64,000 nucleotides of DNA from Adiantum capillus-veneris. Lineage: Eukaryota; Streptophyta; Polypodiopsida; Polypodiales; Pteridaceae. This document shows positions 9,812 through 19,109 of this stretch, piece after piece. A program made the position numbers and the translations under genes. Under the pieces are notes generated by a model. The model was not told the origin of the DNA. It ran no database searches and worked only from the letters and a program-made list of their open reading frames with translations. Numbering within the stretch: position 1 is the stretch's first letter; every line of letters begins with the position of its first letter. The stretch is taken from contig CM043960.1 of assembly GCA_014529385.2 (NCBI GenBank), positions 39,923,281 to 39,987,280 on the forward strand. The letters run 5' to 3'.

Positions 9812-12668
9812 ATGTCTCTTCGCGACATAACCAATGAATCACCTGCGCCGTCATCTACTAGGTCAACTAATGTCAGTCTGCGTCTACCGATCGAATTTGC
9901 TCCCACAAAAAAAAAGACGAGAAAGCATCTCAACCGGCATCCGTACGAGTACGGTTTCGAGGAGAAACCAATGTTGACTTGTGGCTTGATGGAGGGTTGT
10001 ATCCAAAACATCCGCTCGTGGGCTGTCATCCGACATTCCGTACACTCCCAAGCTTAATCAAATATGTGGGAGAAGGAGAACGTGGTCTTCTTGGGTATTG
10101 CAAGAGATTGGACTCCAATCACGCAGGTGCGTCGGCATATTTCCGACAACAATGTCAAGTGTTACACAGTCATTCCACAAATCTCCAACAACAACTACAT
10201 TCCACAGAGAAACAACTCAAAGATCTTAAAGAGGAGATGAATGCTACAGAAACAGAGGTAACTAAGCTACAGATTGTAATGATGCACCTAAAAGCCACTC
10301 CACTTGGCATGCGTGAGCGTAAGAGGGAGTTCTCTTCCATTGAAAACTTAGCCTCTAATGGAGGGGCACGTAAGAAGCGGATCACGGCAACCAGGTATTT
10401 TTTTAAATTCACAGTGTTCATAACTCTCAAATAATTTTCATCAATTTGTAACTCGGTTCACTTTTTGAAATAGGACATATATACAAGATGTGTGTGGAAG
10501 TTTTAGACAAGAGGACCGTTGCAATCTTCTCCTAGGATGCATCTCAAAGGAAGATATACTTTACATCATAGGTTGTGAAAAGGCCAAAAACATGAAAGTT
10601 GCCATCACAAAGGAGATCCTAAAAAAGATCTCTAACCTTGTGTCTGAGGATGATGTCCAGAGAGCTTGTGATGAGGTTGGGATCAGCACAAATGCATACC
10701 ATGCACTTCATGGATTGATGAAATATGCATTACGAGAGCAAGGCATCACCGAGAATTTATTTCCTATTCCACATAGGGTCGGACTTGCAAAAAAATCAAA
10801 CAATGATCTAGTTCGGGAATCCCTTGGCTAATACAAACACATTGAAGGATCCATGGTGTACTCTTCCATGAGTGCCAAGTCACGTGGTAATATAAAAGGA
10901 GGCAATACTATTCCTAATGGGACAAAGTATTTTAGTTATCATCAATTCAACAATATTTTTGTTGACTTGAAACGACTACAACGAGCTATGGTTAAATTTT
11001 ATGCTTTGTCTCCACAAGGTAATACAAATTGTAATGTCATTTTTTATTTGTATTGAATATCATTTAGTATAACAATTCAATTCCTGTGTTGTTTCAGTAC
11101 TTGAAGAGAAGCTCATATTTATTCTTAAGCTAGATGAATGTCAAATTGTCAAAGGTTAGAGATTGGAACGTATGAGTGTGACACTCATGAATGAGGCAAT
11201 GTTTTTTGCAAAAGTCGATGCTATCGGTGATCATTCTCAGAAACCATCATTTAGTGTACAATCGGAAAAAGAAATATGGTGGTTAGGAGATTTTGAAGTT
11301 CCGAAAGAGACTCATGAGGTATTGGCATGGGTCTTCTCTATGATCCCGTGGATCACAGAGGTTATTAAGGCACAACTAGAGGGAGAAAAGCTAGAAGTAG
11401 ATGGAGTAGGTACATTTGATGTTGAGTGGCACTTAGGAGGTGATCTAAAAACAATCAAATGTATACTTGGGTGTAAACAAGGTGCTTCATCACTTCTTCC
11501 TTGTCCATATTGTGTACGAGGATACAAGGAGAGTACTCGTGGCTCCACGTCTTCAAAGAAAAATTTCAAGGGAAGTCAAGCAACAGGGTCAATGGATGAT
11601 GATGCAAGGGATTGGGTGTGCTCGGTGTTGAAGTGTCCTATCATGGAGGTCCCCAATCGGTCGACAAAAGATAAAACATGGCATCCCATTATCAAATTTC
11701 CACTTACAAATGTACACTTTTGCACTTTGCATGCCTTTATGCGTATATTTGATCGCTTGTTAAAGATTCACATAGAGTACGCTTTCACAATGAAACCACT
11801 TTCCAGATCCGTGGAAGCCATTGGAATAGTTGAAACAATTCTAAATTCGATTGGATGTCATGGTGGAAATGTTTCTATCATCGGTGAGGTGGAAAATATG
11901 CATGAAGTGCCACAAAAAGTATCTATGAATGGTGTGAAAGCACGTAGGTTTTTCAAGAAACCAGAGATACGAAAGGAGAGGGGTGAAGAGGATGCTCCAT
12001 GGGAGCTATGGAAAGCGCTTTGCAAGTGTACGATCGATCAAGATTCAAATCCCGTGCTTGTAAATCTGCGTAGGCAAGTGTGGCACCACTTGGAGTTAGT
12101 GCTTCAAATCATGTGGAAACCCCAAACCACGAGAGAGCAACAAAATTTGTTCAAAGATCACATTTTGAATTTCACTAAAGCATTTGTGCAAGCGTGGGGA
12201 GAGAGCAATATCACACACTACATGGTAAGTTACTTTGTTCAGTTCAAATTTTGATGCTATACATAAATATTTATTTGATCTAAGCATTTTTTCTTGATGC
12301 AACCTATTTTGTATGCGCATGGAGCATTCTTTATGTCAAAATATGGTTCATTAGACATGTGGAGCACTCAAGGAATGGAAAAATCACATTATCGAGCCAA
12401 AGGTGTTTACTTTAAAAATACACGTCACGGTGGTGGAACTACGAGATCCAACTACATGAAGGAGATGTTTGATTGGTTCTTTCGTTGTTCTTTGGGGAGA
12501 TGTCATGCCATAGAGCGAGCGCGAAAGTCAAGTCTTGCCAAGGAGGTTAGGAGACAATCTCGACTTACTGCTAAAGAGAAATGGAGAAACTCCACCCGAC
12601 CCCTTAATCATGCTAGGTGGCGTGAAAATCGCCATAGAGTGGGCAAACGTTGGTTACCCAACATGTAA
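9812..12668 (+). pseudogene. Multi-exon DDE-transposase-like gene, decayed
   Basis: Exons are joined by short introns: exon A ends 10394; exon B is 10474-11018 and exon C is 11098-12224, each after a 79-bp intron with frame kept; exon D starts at 12286 or 12300. Exon A begins at ATG 9812 but needs a one-base shift near 9970, before WLDGGLYPKHPLVG. It contains a coiled coil (about 10150-10280). Exon C holds WHLGGDLKTIK followed by a CPYC pair and later NVHFCTLHAFMRI, an Asp / CxxC / His arrangement that recalls the zinc-containing insertion of RAG1/Transib-type RNase H-fold transposases. Exon D carries WSTQGMEKSHYRAK and NTRHGGG, which look strongly conserved. In-frame TAA (10829) and TAG (11157) interrupt an otherwise good frame. 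Transposase identity is inference from motif layout; the splice joints are read directly. Confidence 0.5.
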
Positions 12669-12888
12669 AACAAATGATGCTATGCAATGTAATGTTTATG
12701 TTTGTAGATGCCTTTGTTGAGTTGCATATAATGCTTCTCCATTTATCCATTTTTTGTTTTTTATATTTTGATGATATTAAGAGTTTTTTTAAGTGGCCTG
12801 GTCAAGTGTGAAGAGACCTTTTAAAAAAAAAATAGAGGGCTTTTAGAGAAGAGGGAGTCTCATTTTCAATCTTGCCCCTTCTTACACC

Positions 12889-13728
12889 ATGGCACGCACA
12901 AAGCAAATAGCAAGAAAAGATCAACCTTTTTTCGCTCACCCTCACTCAACAGTCCAAGGTGCTCAAAAACCACCTTGGATACACGAACAAGAGCTCTTAG
13001 AAGAGATGGAGAGAGAATGGTCAAGTGAAGAGCAACAAGGTGGACAACTTTCACACAAGAAGAGACGGGTAGTGACATCAGACACAGAAACCGAAACGGA
13101 CAACGAAGCACAAAGCCCACCATGGAGCGGACAGGAGATCCCAAGCAATCATCGAGTTCCGGCTGGGAAGACATTGCCACGTGGCTTCGGGCCTCTGCCG
13201 TCAGATCAGCCTAGAGGTGATCATGGGTTACTAAATGAAGAGGATTTTGAGGATGTAGCAGATGAGCCAGTTGGAGCGTAGGGTGGAGTTGAAGAGCTAG
13301 TCGGAGCACAGGGTGGCCTTGAAGATGCGCAAGCTCCTCCTCGCAAGACCTCTCGTAAAAAGAAAAAGTTTTTCAAGGTTCGCCCTCGCAAGGCCCATGT
13401 CCCAGATCCTACCATCCCTCAGCAACGGGCTCCTGCTGTGAAGCGACGCATTCCAAAGGCGTTGCAAGAGATTCATCACTATCAAAAAACTTCAGACCTT
13501 CTCATACGCAAGGCACCATTCGCACGTTTGGTGAAAGAGATCATGAAAAGTTACCGAATGGCGTTTCGAGTTCAAGGTATCGCTGTAGAAGCTCTGCAAG
13601 AAGCGGTAGAATATCATCTAATTTCTATTTTTGAAGACACCAACTTGTGTGCTATTCATGCAAAACGGGTGACAATAATGCCCAAGGATTTAGCTCTTGC
13701 GCGTCGAATCAGAGCAGAAAGAGATTGA
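12889..13728 (+). pseudogene. Histone H3-tail / H3-fold fusion protein, one nonsense codon
   Basis: The 279-codon frame starts M-ARTKQIARK, matching H3 residues 1-9 including K4 and K9 (T6 is Ile). Then comes an acidic, Ser/Thr/Glu-rich linker of about 140 residues and a basic patch [17 protein letters not shown] (about residue 152-168), likely a nuclear signal. From about residue 191 it is an H3 histone fold: [10 protein letters not shown] (alphaN), [15 protein letters not shown] (alpha1), [13 protein letters not shown] (alpha2) and [20 protein letters not shown] with [10 protein letters not shown] (alpha3). Loop 1 has canonical H3 length. By hand about two thirds of the fold matches canonical H3 recalled from memory. 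A TAG at 13279-13281 splits the frame; the sister repeat 36 bases on has CAG at the equivalent place, so the stop is a C-to-T change. It lies 220 bp downstream of the transposase-like gene on the same strand. Confidence 0.75.
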
Positions 13729-13847
13729 ATTTGACTTTTATGAAATTTTGCCAATGTAAAGATATCTTTTTGAAATATAACAAGTCGTGGCTTTTTCAAA
13801 CATAACGAGTCGTGTACATTTGTGTTTTAAGTGATATAAGTAAAACT

Positions 13848-13852
<5 letters not shown>

Positions 13853-13880
<28 letters not shown>
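13853..13880. repeat. (GA)n microsatellite
   Basis: Twenty-eight bases of GA between the H3-like gene and the palindrome. Confidence 0.95.
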
Positions 13881-13882
<2 letters not shown>

Positions 13883-13940
13883 TGGATAGAAGATCTATCA
13901 ACCAAGTGTGGTTGATTGAATAACCAAAAACGACCTTGTA

Positions 13941-14105
13941 TTCTTATAATTTTAGCCTAAAAAAGGTTTAAATAGGTTGTCTAGAGGCCTGCCGCAGAGG
14001 TGCGCGAGAAAGCAAAAGTAAAAGTTACTTTTGCTTTCTCGCGTGCCTCTGCGGCAGGCCTCTAGACAGCCTATTTAAACCTTTTTTAGGCTAAAATTAT
14101 AAGAA
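13941..14105. repeat. Near-perfect palindrome, 81-bp arms, 3-nt loop
   Basis: Left arm 13941-14021 and right arm 14025-14105 are reverse complements with three mismatches by hand alignment, separated by AAG. The stem includes a GC-rich core (AGGCCTGCCGCAGAGG and its complement). It lies exactly between the convergent gene pairs, after the H3-like gene and before the 3' end of the next minus-strand gene. It could be a foldback MITE, a small-RNA hairpin precursor or a structural part of the surrounding element. Confidence 0.9.
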
Positions 14106-14353
14106 TTTTATGATATTATGGTTGTATTGATGTTATTTATATGAAAAAAACTCTATATTTTGATTTAGAGAATTGCACAATCGTATCACAAGATAGAACC
14201 AATCATGTACCGTCTATCGTACCATAAGCTCAATACAGAAGTTGGAAAGTACCAGTTAAAATCAATTTCCATTCGAATTTTGAAATAACAAAGTACAAAG
14301 ATGTGATATATCTCATTACATATTTGAAGGAGTTAATTACAAGATTTATGTAG

Positions 14354-15916
14354 CTATTGACTGCTTGAGCCATCTAAGATATGGCGAGCAATGTTTTCTC
14401 GGCGCTCTTGGGCGCAAGGAAGCTGTTTGTGCAGCACATCCCAAGCAATTTGTTCCACATTGCTTAGACCTACTGCTTAGCTTAAGGCCATGTTACAAAG
14501 CACACGACCACGAATGTGTGTCGCAAATGCAGCACTGGCCAGAGATTTATTTACAAGATATATAACTTGGGAGGCTTGAGATATGGTTGACAGGCATAGG
14601 ATGCGGCTCATTGCTTTCATCATTGACACCCAAAATTGACCACAAGGAGTGTACTCCTTGTGGATTATCGCAAAGCCGTCCTGGGGGAGCTTGCCAAGGT
14701 AATGCGCAAGAGACGACTGCCATCCAAAACCTTGGCGCCTACCATCTCCTCCCCGACCTGCATGCTCATCAAGCTCCACAATATTCTACAAAGGAATCAA
14801 TAGGTAAATAAGATTTCATAATGCAACAATGAAAATTAACGTAATCACAAAACAAAAATTAATTAATACCTCTTGTTTTTCGTCGTCCTCATCGTTTATG
14901 CCTTTGCTGTCAAGAGAAATAGATGAATTGGGAGCCATAGCGACACTCTCAAGTTCATCTATATGAACAGGCATAGGAGTGCGTTGGGCTTCAAGCAATG
15001 AGTGTGTAGCTACAAACTCATCCTCCGACACAGATGAGTGCGATGCATCTATCACCGCCACCATTTCCAACTCCACTGTATCTACCAGACTCTCTCCAAG
15101 GGGAAGGAGGCTTCGATCCAAAGGATCGGAAGAGGCGTCAATGGCAGAAGACTCTACAATGGCACAGAGGATGGACAGACACTCATCCATGTGGATGTCA
15201 AAAGTCTTTTCAAGATCATGTAAAAACAAATATTCCTCCCCATCTATCACAATTGGGGAGAGGTGTTCAAAAAAAACCTCCGGAGTTAATGTCTCCTCCG
15301 GCGCATCTGCAGCGGGCTTAAAGGATGCTTCTGCATCCTCATCACCCATGGATTTGGAGGCATCCATGACACCTCCTTGGTAGGTTAGGGCAAGAATATG
15401 GCCCTCTTTGCTTGCATCCCAGGGTGCTGTAATGGGCTCCTTTGTGTCCTTGACGACACCCCCAAGGCGCAAATGAGGCAAACTCACCTCAGATCTTTCA
15501 GGCTCCTCCGCAAGAAGAAACACAAAAGTCGCCAAGCGACTTAAAAACTGGGTGCCGACCTTTTTTTTCAAACGTGAATCTTCAATGTACTGACCTGCCT
15601 CACCCGCAATTACACAAAATCGCTGAAGTCGCTGGGTGAAAGATCGATCGCCTTTGTGTATGTAGCGAAGCAAATCGCATGGAATCCACAATTCCCCTTG
15701 TCCGACAATTGGTACAACATACTTGTCGATGTAAAATTCAAAAAATTCCAAGATAGGCTGAAAAGATTGGCTGTTTAGGTGAATAGTTGCGTTCACATCA
15801 GGGAATTGGGTGAAGAAATTGTGAAGATCGTCACGATCTTGCCACTCGGTTGTTTGTAAAAATTCTTGGAAGCGTTGTAACGCCGTGGCTTCATGAGGGG
15901 TGGAGGAGGATGCCAT
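14354..15916 (-). pseudogene. Unknown acidic protein of the four-gene module
   Basis: Exon 1 is 15916-14870 (349 codons, starting MASSSTPHEATALQ; an ATG at 15961 is in frame upstream). An 84-bp intron, 14869-14786, has GT..AG ends in phase 0. Exon 2 begins at 14785. It reads 102 codons to TAA 14479-14477 and then continues in the same frame for 40 more protein-like codons (LSNVEQIAWDVLHK, ENIARHILDG) to TAG 14356-14354, so the TAA is probably a nonsense mutation. The N-terminal 130 residues look globular (FQPILEFFEFYIDKYVVP, QGELWIPCDLLRYIHKG). Residues about 170-345 are acidic and Ser/Glu-rich. I recognise no domain. It converges on the palindrome and faces the H3-like gene. Confidence 0.5.
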
Positions 15917-16268
15917 AATGCTAGCTTTTAAAGTAGGAATGCAAAGAGTGTTGGAGCTCAAATGAGAGTGTGAACATGCAAAGAGTGTGAAAATGGTAGG
16001 GTTTAGGAGGCTTTATATAGCACCCCCCCCCCCCCAAAAAAAATATAAATAAAAAAATTTAATAACAATAATTAAAATATTAAACAATTTTCATAAAGTA
16101 ACACAAATAACAAGAAGTTATAAAAAACTTACAAACTAAATTACAATCATTTAACTCTAAAAACACATCACTACAACTTTACGATAATGTGCATTGCCAA
16201 AATTTGATACAACCATTTGCTTGAACTTACAATTGTGATATTATAAGAAATTTAAGTACAAAACATAA

Positions 16269-17504
16269 CTACCCTAATGATAAAATTAAATTCTCTTCCG
16301 TCATCCACGCCTTTTCAATTTGAATCGTGCTCTCCATGCGGCTACCAATCTAGAAAAAAAAAAAGCATACCCAACTTAGAGCAGGGAATAATCAAAAGAA
16401 CATAAATATAACATAATTAAGAGAGAAAAATCATTCACCTTACGTCGTCCGATGCAAAATTTTGTATCTTCTCCATGCTCTAAACCCATTATCACTAAGT
16501 GCTCCCGCACATTGGCCAATGTCCAGTGCTTGTTCACTTGGACGGTTTCAACGGTACCACTCGACAATTTGATTGCAATATCAAATACCTCAATTGTAGC
16601 ATCAGTGGATTGCAATGGAATCCATTCACCAAGCTTGCACATCCACCTTTCATAGAAGTACCGCACGTAAAGGGTGGAGCGTACCTTGATGAAACGGATA
16701 GCAATGCCGAAACTTCCAACCTGACACCGAAAGCGATCTCCGTTGTGAAGTCCTTCAAGATACCCCCACTTCTCGCCAAGGATGGATTCCAATGTATTGT
16801 ATTGTAGATCTTTGCAAACATACATAGTATTTGTATGATGGAAAGGCAAAGATCCAAAGATTCTAGCGAAGACATGAGCAGGACAATACCATCCAAGCCC
16901 AACGGAACGCGAGGCTTTTCCAAATTTTAATGATGCTCTCACATCAGCTACAATCTTGGCTTTCAAAGACATTACATTGAATGCATCTGGCTTTGGCCAC
17001 TCCATGCTACGCAAGGTTGTAGCCTCCAAAGGTTGTAGCTCTCTGTAGCCTTCCTCATCTGTAGGTACAATGTACTTGTGGGTGTAGAAGAACACCCTTT
17101 GTCGTGCAAGGTTTGATGAAGTTGTGTTGGAGAAGAGCATATCCCCAAGACTTGCATGCATTGAAAAACCATTGAAATGCAAGGGACATACAATTACAAG
17201 GAAAATCCCTTGGGTTGGTGATTCCTTGTAGACGCATGTGTCCAAACATGAAAACATGTTGAACGATTGCCACCGTACCCTTGTCTCTTACTTGCTTGAA
17301 GCCTATTAGTCTTCCCTTCCAATGGAGATCAACGTTTGTTCTTTCACGAACACGATGGGGACCGATTGTGGAAGGTTACATGTAGACCCACACACCTTCT
17401 TGAAAAACCTGAGGTTCCCATTGCTGCTCCTCATTCTTCGAGTTGTGGAGAACCATACTTTGAATGATGGGTTTGGGGCGTCTATTTTGACCATTGTTTG
17501 CCAT
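16269..17504 (-). pseudogene. Unknown protein with C-terminal ubiquitin-like domain
   Basis: The main frame runs 17257-16439 (273 codons), then an 89-bp intron 16438-16350 (GT..AG, phase 0) and a last exon 16349-16269 of 26 codons ending LSLG-stop. The final 80 residues follow the ubiquitin pattern: a first strand pair (IEVFDIAIKL..GTVETVQV), a helix WTLANVREHLVI, a strand TKFCIGRRK, then TIQIEKAWM and LILSLG, with terminal Gly. The N-terminus probably starts at 17504 (MANNGQNRRPKP) but is broken by TAA 17378-17376 and one frame change around 17190-17130; RERTNVDLHWKGRLIGFKQV reads as protein between them. The middle region (YIVPTDEEGYRELQP, WYCPAHVFARIFGSLPFHHT) is not a family I know. A minisatellite lies just upstream. 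Confidence 0.5.
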
Positions 17505-17514
17505 GGATGCTAGT

Positions 17515-17772
17515 GGGAGCTTGACATTGCAATGGAGAGCTTGGGGAAGGAGGAGGGAGACAAAGTTTAGAGAGAGAGTGGGAGCTTACAGTGCAATGGA
17601 GAGCTTGAGGAAGGAGGAGGGAGACAGAGTTTAGAGAGAGAGTGGGAGCTTAAAGTTGCAATGGGGAGCTTGAGGAAGGAGGAGGGAGACAATTTAGAGA
17701 GAGAGTGGGAGCTTAAAGTTGCAATGGAGAGCTTGAAGAAGGAGGAAGGTGTAAGAGTTTAGAGAGAGAGTG
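17515..17772. repeat. Minisatellite, four copies of about 64 bp
   Basis: Copies begin at 17515, 17580, 17644 and 17707, each GGGAGCTT...TGCAATGG(A/G)GAGCTTG, then a purine-rich GAAGGAGGA segment and TTTAGAGAGAGAGT. It lies directly upstream of the start of the ubiquitin-like-domain gene, so it forms its 5' leader or promoter region. Confidence 0.9.
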
Positions 17773-18130
17773 AGAGATTTGTGTTATGGAAAGGGGCTAT
17801 GGAGGAAGGGAGTCTTGGAAAAAAGGTTCTAGAGTGAGAAAATGACTTTTTGATCATAGGGTAGGTTTGGGGGGATTTTTGGATGGAATATTTTGAATTT
17901 AATTTTTTTTAAAATTTTGAAATTTTAGGGTTTTTGCAAAAACGTATCTGTGGACCCACCACTCCCCCCCTCCCTTTTTCCCCCTCCCTCTTTTACCCAT
18001 CCACCTCCCTCTAGGATACAAAGCAATAAATGAGTGGACAACCCTATTATTCTCTCTACTTTCTTAGGTTCTAAACTTATATACATTGCTCTCTTCCTAT
18101 TGGTTGGAGCCTAACTAACCTTAATCCTAT

Positions 18131-19109
18131 ATGGCCCAAGGAGAGTCCACATTTTTCCTAATGTTGTTGGAGAGAAGCTAACCAGAGAGAACTACAACAT
18201 ATGGTCTTACAGGATGGAGAACTTTATCATGGGCAAAAGTTTATGGGACTACATTACAGGTGAACAAGAGTGTCCCAAAGTCGGTTTGGAACCAAACAAA
18301 GAGAATGTTGAATCACATAAAACAAGAAGTGGATCGAGAATTCAAGGAAAGTGATGCATTGGATTTCACTATGCATTAGTGACTTCTTTATACCACATAC
18401 TAGCAAGGATGAACAACTCCAATACAGAACCACGAAAAGTTCAGTTGAAGCAAAGGCTACATTGTGTATGGCAAGGAAATAGATACATATCAGATTATGT
18501 GACAGAGATAAAGCAGATACAGGAAGATCTTGCGAGCATTAATGTTGAAGTTCTAGATGATGACTTAGTTTCAATGACATTGAATGGTTTGGGACCGGAA
18601 TACAAGTCATTGAATACATCTATATCTGTTCGAGGACACATGCCTGATTTTTAAGAGTAAGTAAACCTTTGTTTGCAAGAAGAGGTGAAGTTAGGCAAGT
18701 CAGGTCCTTCTACATCAAAAAAAAATTCTAGAGACAAGTTTTTTTCTCTAGAGGTCATGGGAATAATAGAGGTGGAAGAGGAAACTATGGTCGTGGAAAC
18801 AATGCTGGAAGAGGTCAATGGAAAAACCAACAAAGTCAAAGTTACAATGATTACAGCCATAGAGGCAGGGGGAGAGCCGAACCTCGTGGACGTGGAGGTG
18901 GACAATTTGTACATCCTCAAAGAGATGGATACTGTAATAGATGAGGCATTTATGGTCACTTTGAAAGAGAATGTTACACAAGGCTAAATCAAAATCGTGA
19001 TCATGGTGGAAGAGGCCAAGGTTATGGAAGACATGGAGGAAACTTTGCTGGATACAATCCTCATGATCAAAATATATATAGCAATAGATCGAGTGGACAT
19101 TTATTTCCT
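18131..19109 (+). pseudogene. Copia A gag
   Basis: Gag of a Copia element. From ATG 18131 the frame shifts by one base before a VVGEKLTRENYNIWSYRME segment typical of Copia Gag N-termini (the sugar-binding-like UBN2 region). An Arg-Gly-rich tail (RGGRGNYGRG) leads to a CCHC zinc knuckle near 18938-18985, whose second cysteine is replaced by TGA (CNR-stop-GIYGHFEREC). Several frame changes make it non-functional. Confidence 0.75.

Noticed and set aside
12889-13728. H3-like gene as a centromeric H3 (CenH3)
   Set aside because: Loop 1 is not lengthened and the alpha3 block is canonical H3, unlike typical plant CenH3.
14477-14479. Stop reversal by U-to-C RNA editing, known from fern and hornwort organelles
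   Set aside because: Spliceosomal-type introns and nuclear transposons place this DNA in the nucleus, where such editing is not established.
15034-15383. Plus-strand frames opposite the acidic-protein gene
   Set aside because: Shadows of the minus-strand exon; the minus frame is longer, spliced and protein-like.
10829-17378. TAA/TAG inside module genes as reassigned Gln codons (alternative genetic code)
   Set aside because: Genes in the same module use TAG, TAA and TGA as real ends, the region is plainly plant nuclear DNA, and C-to-T decay explains the stops more simply.
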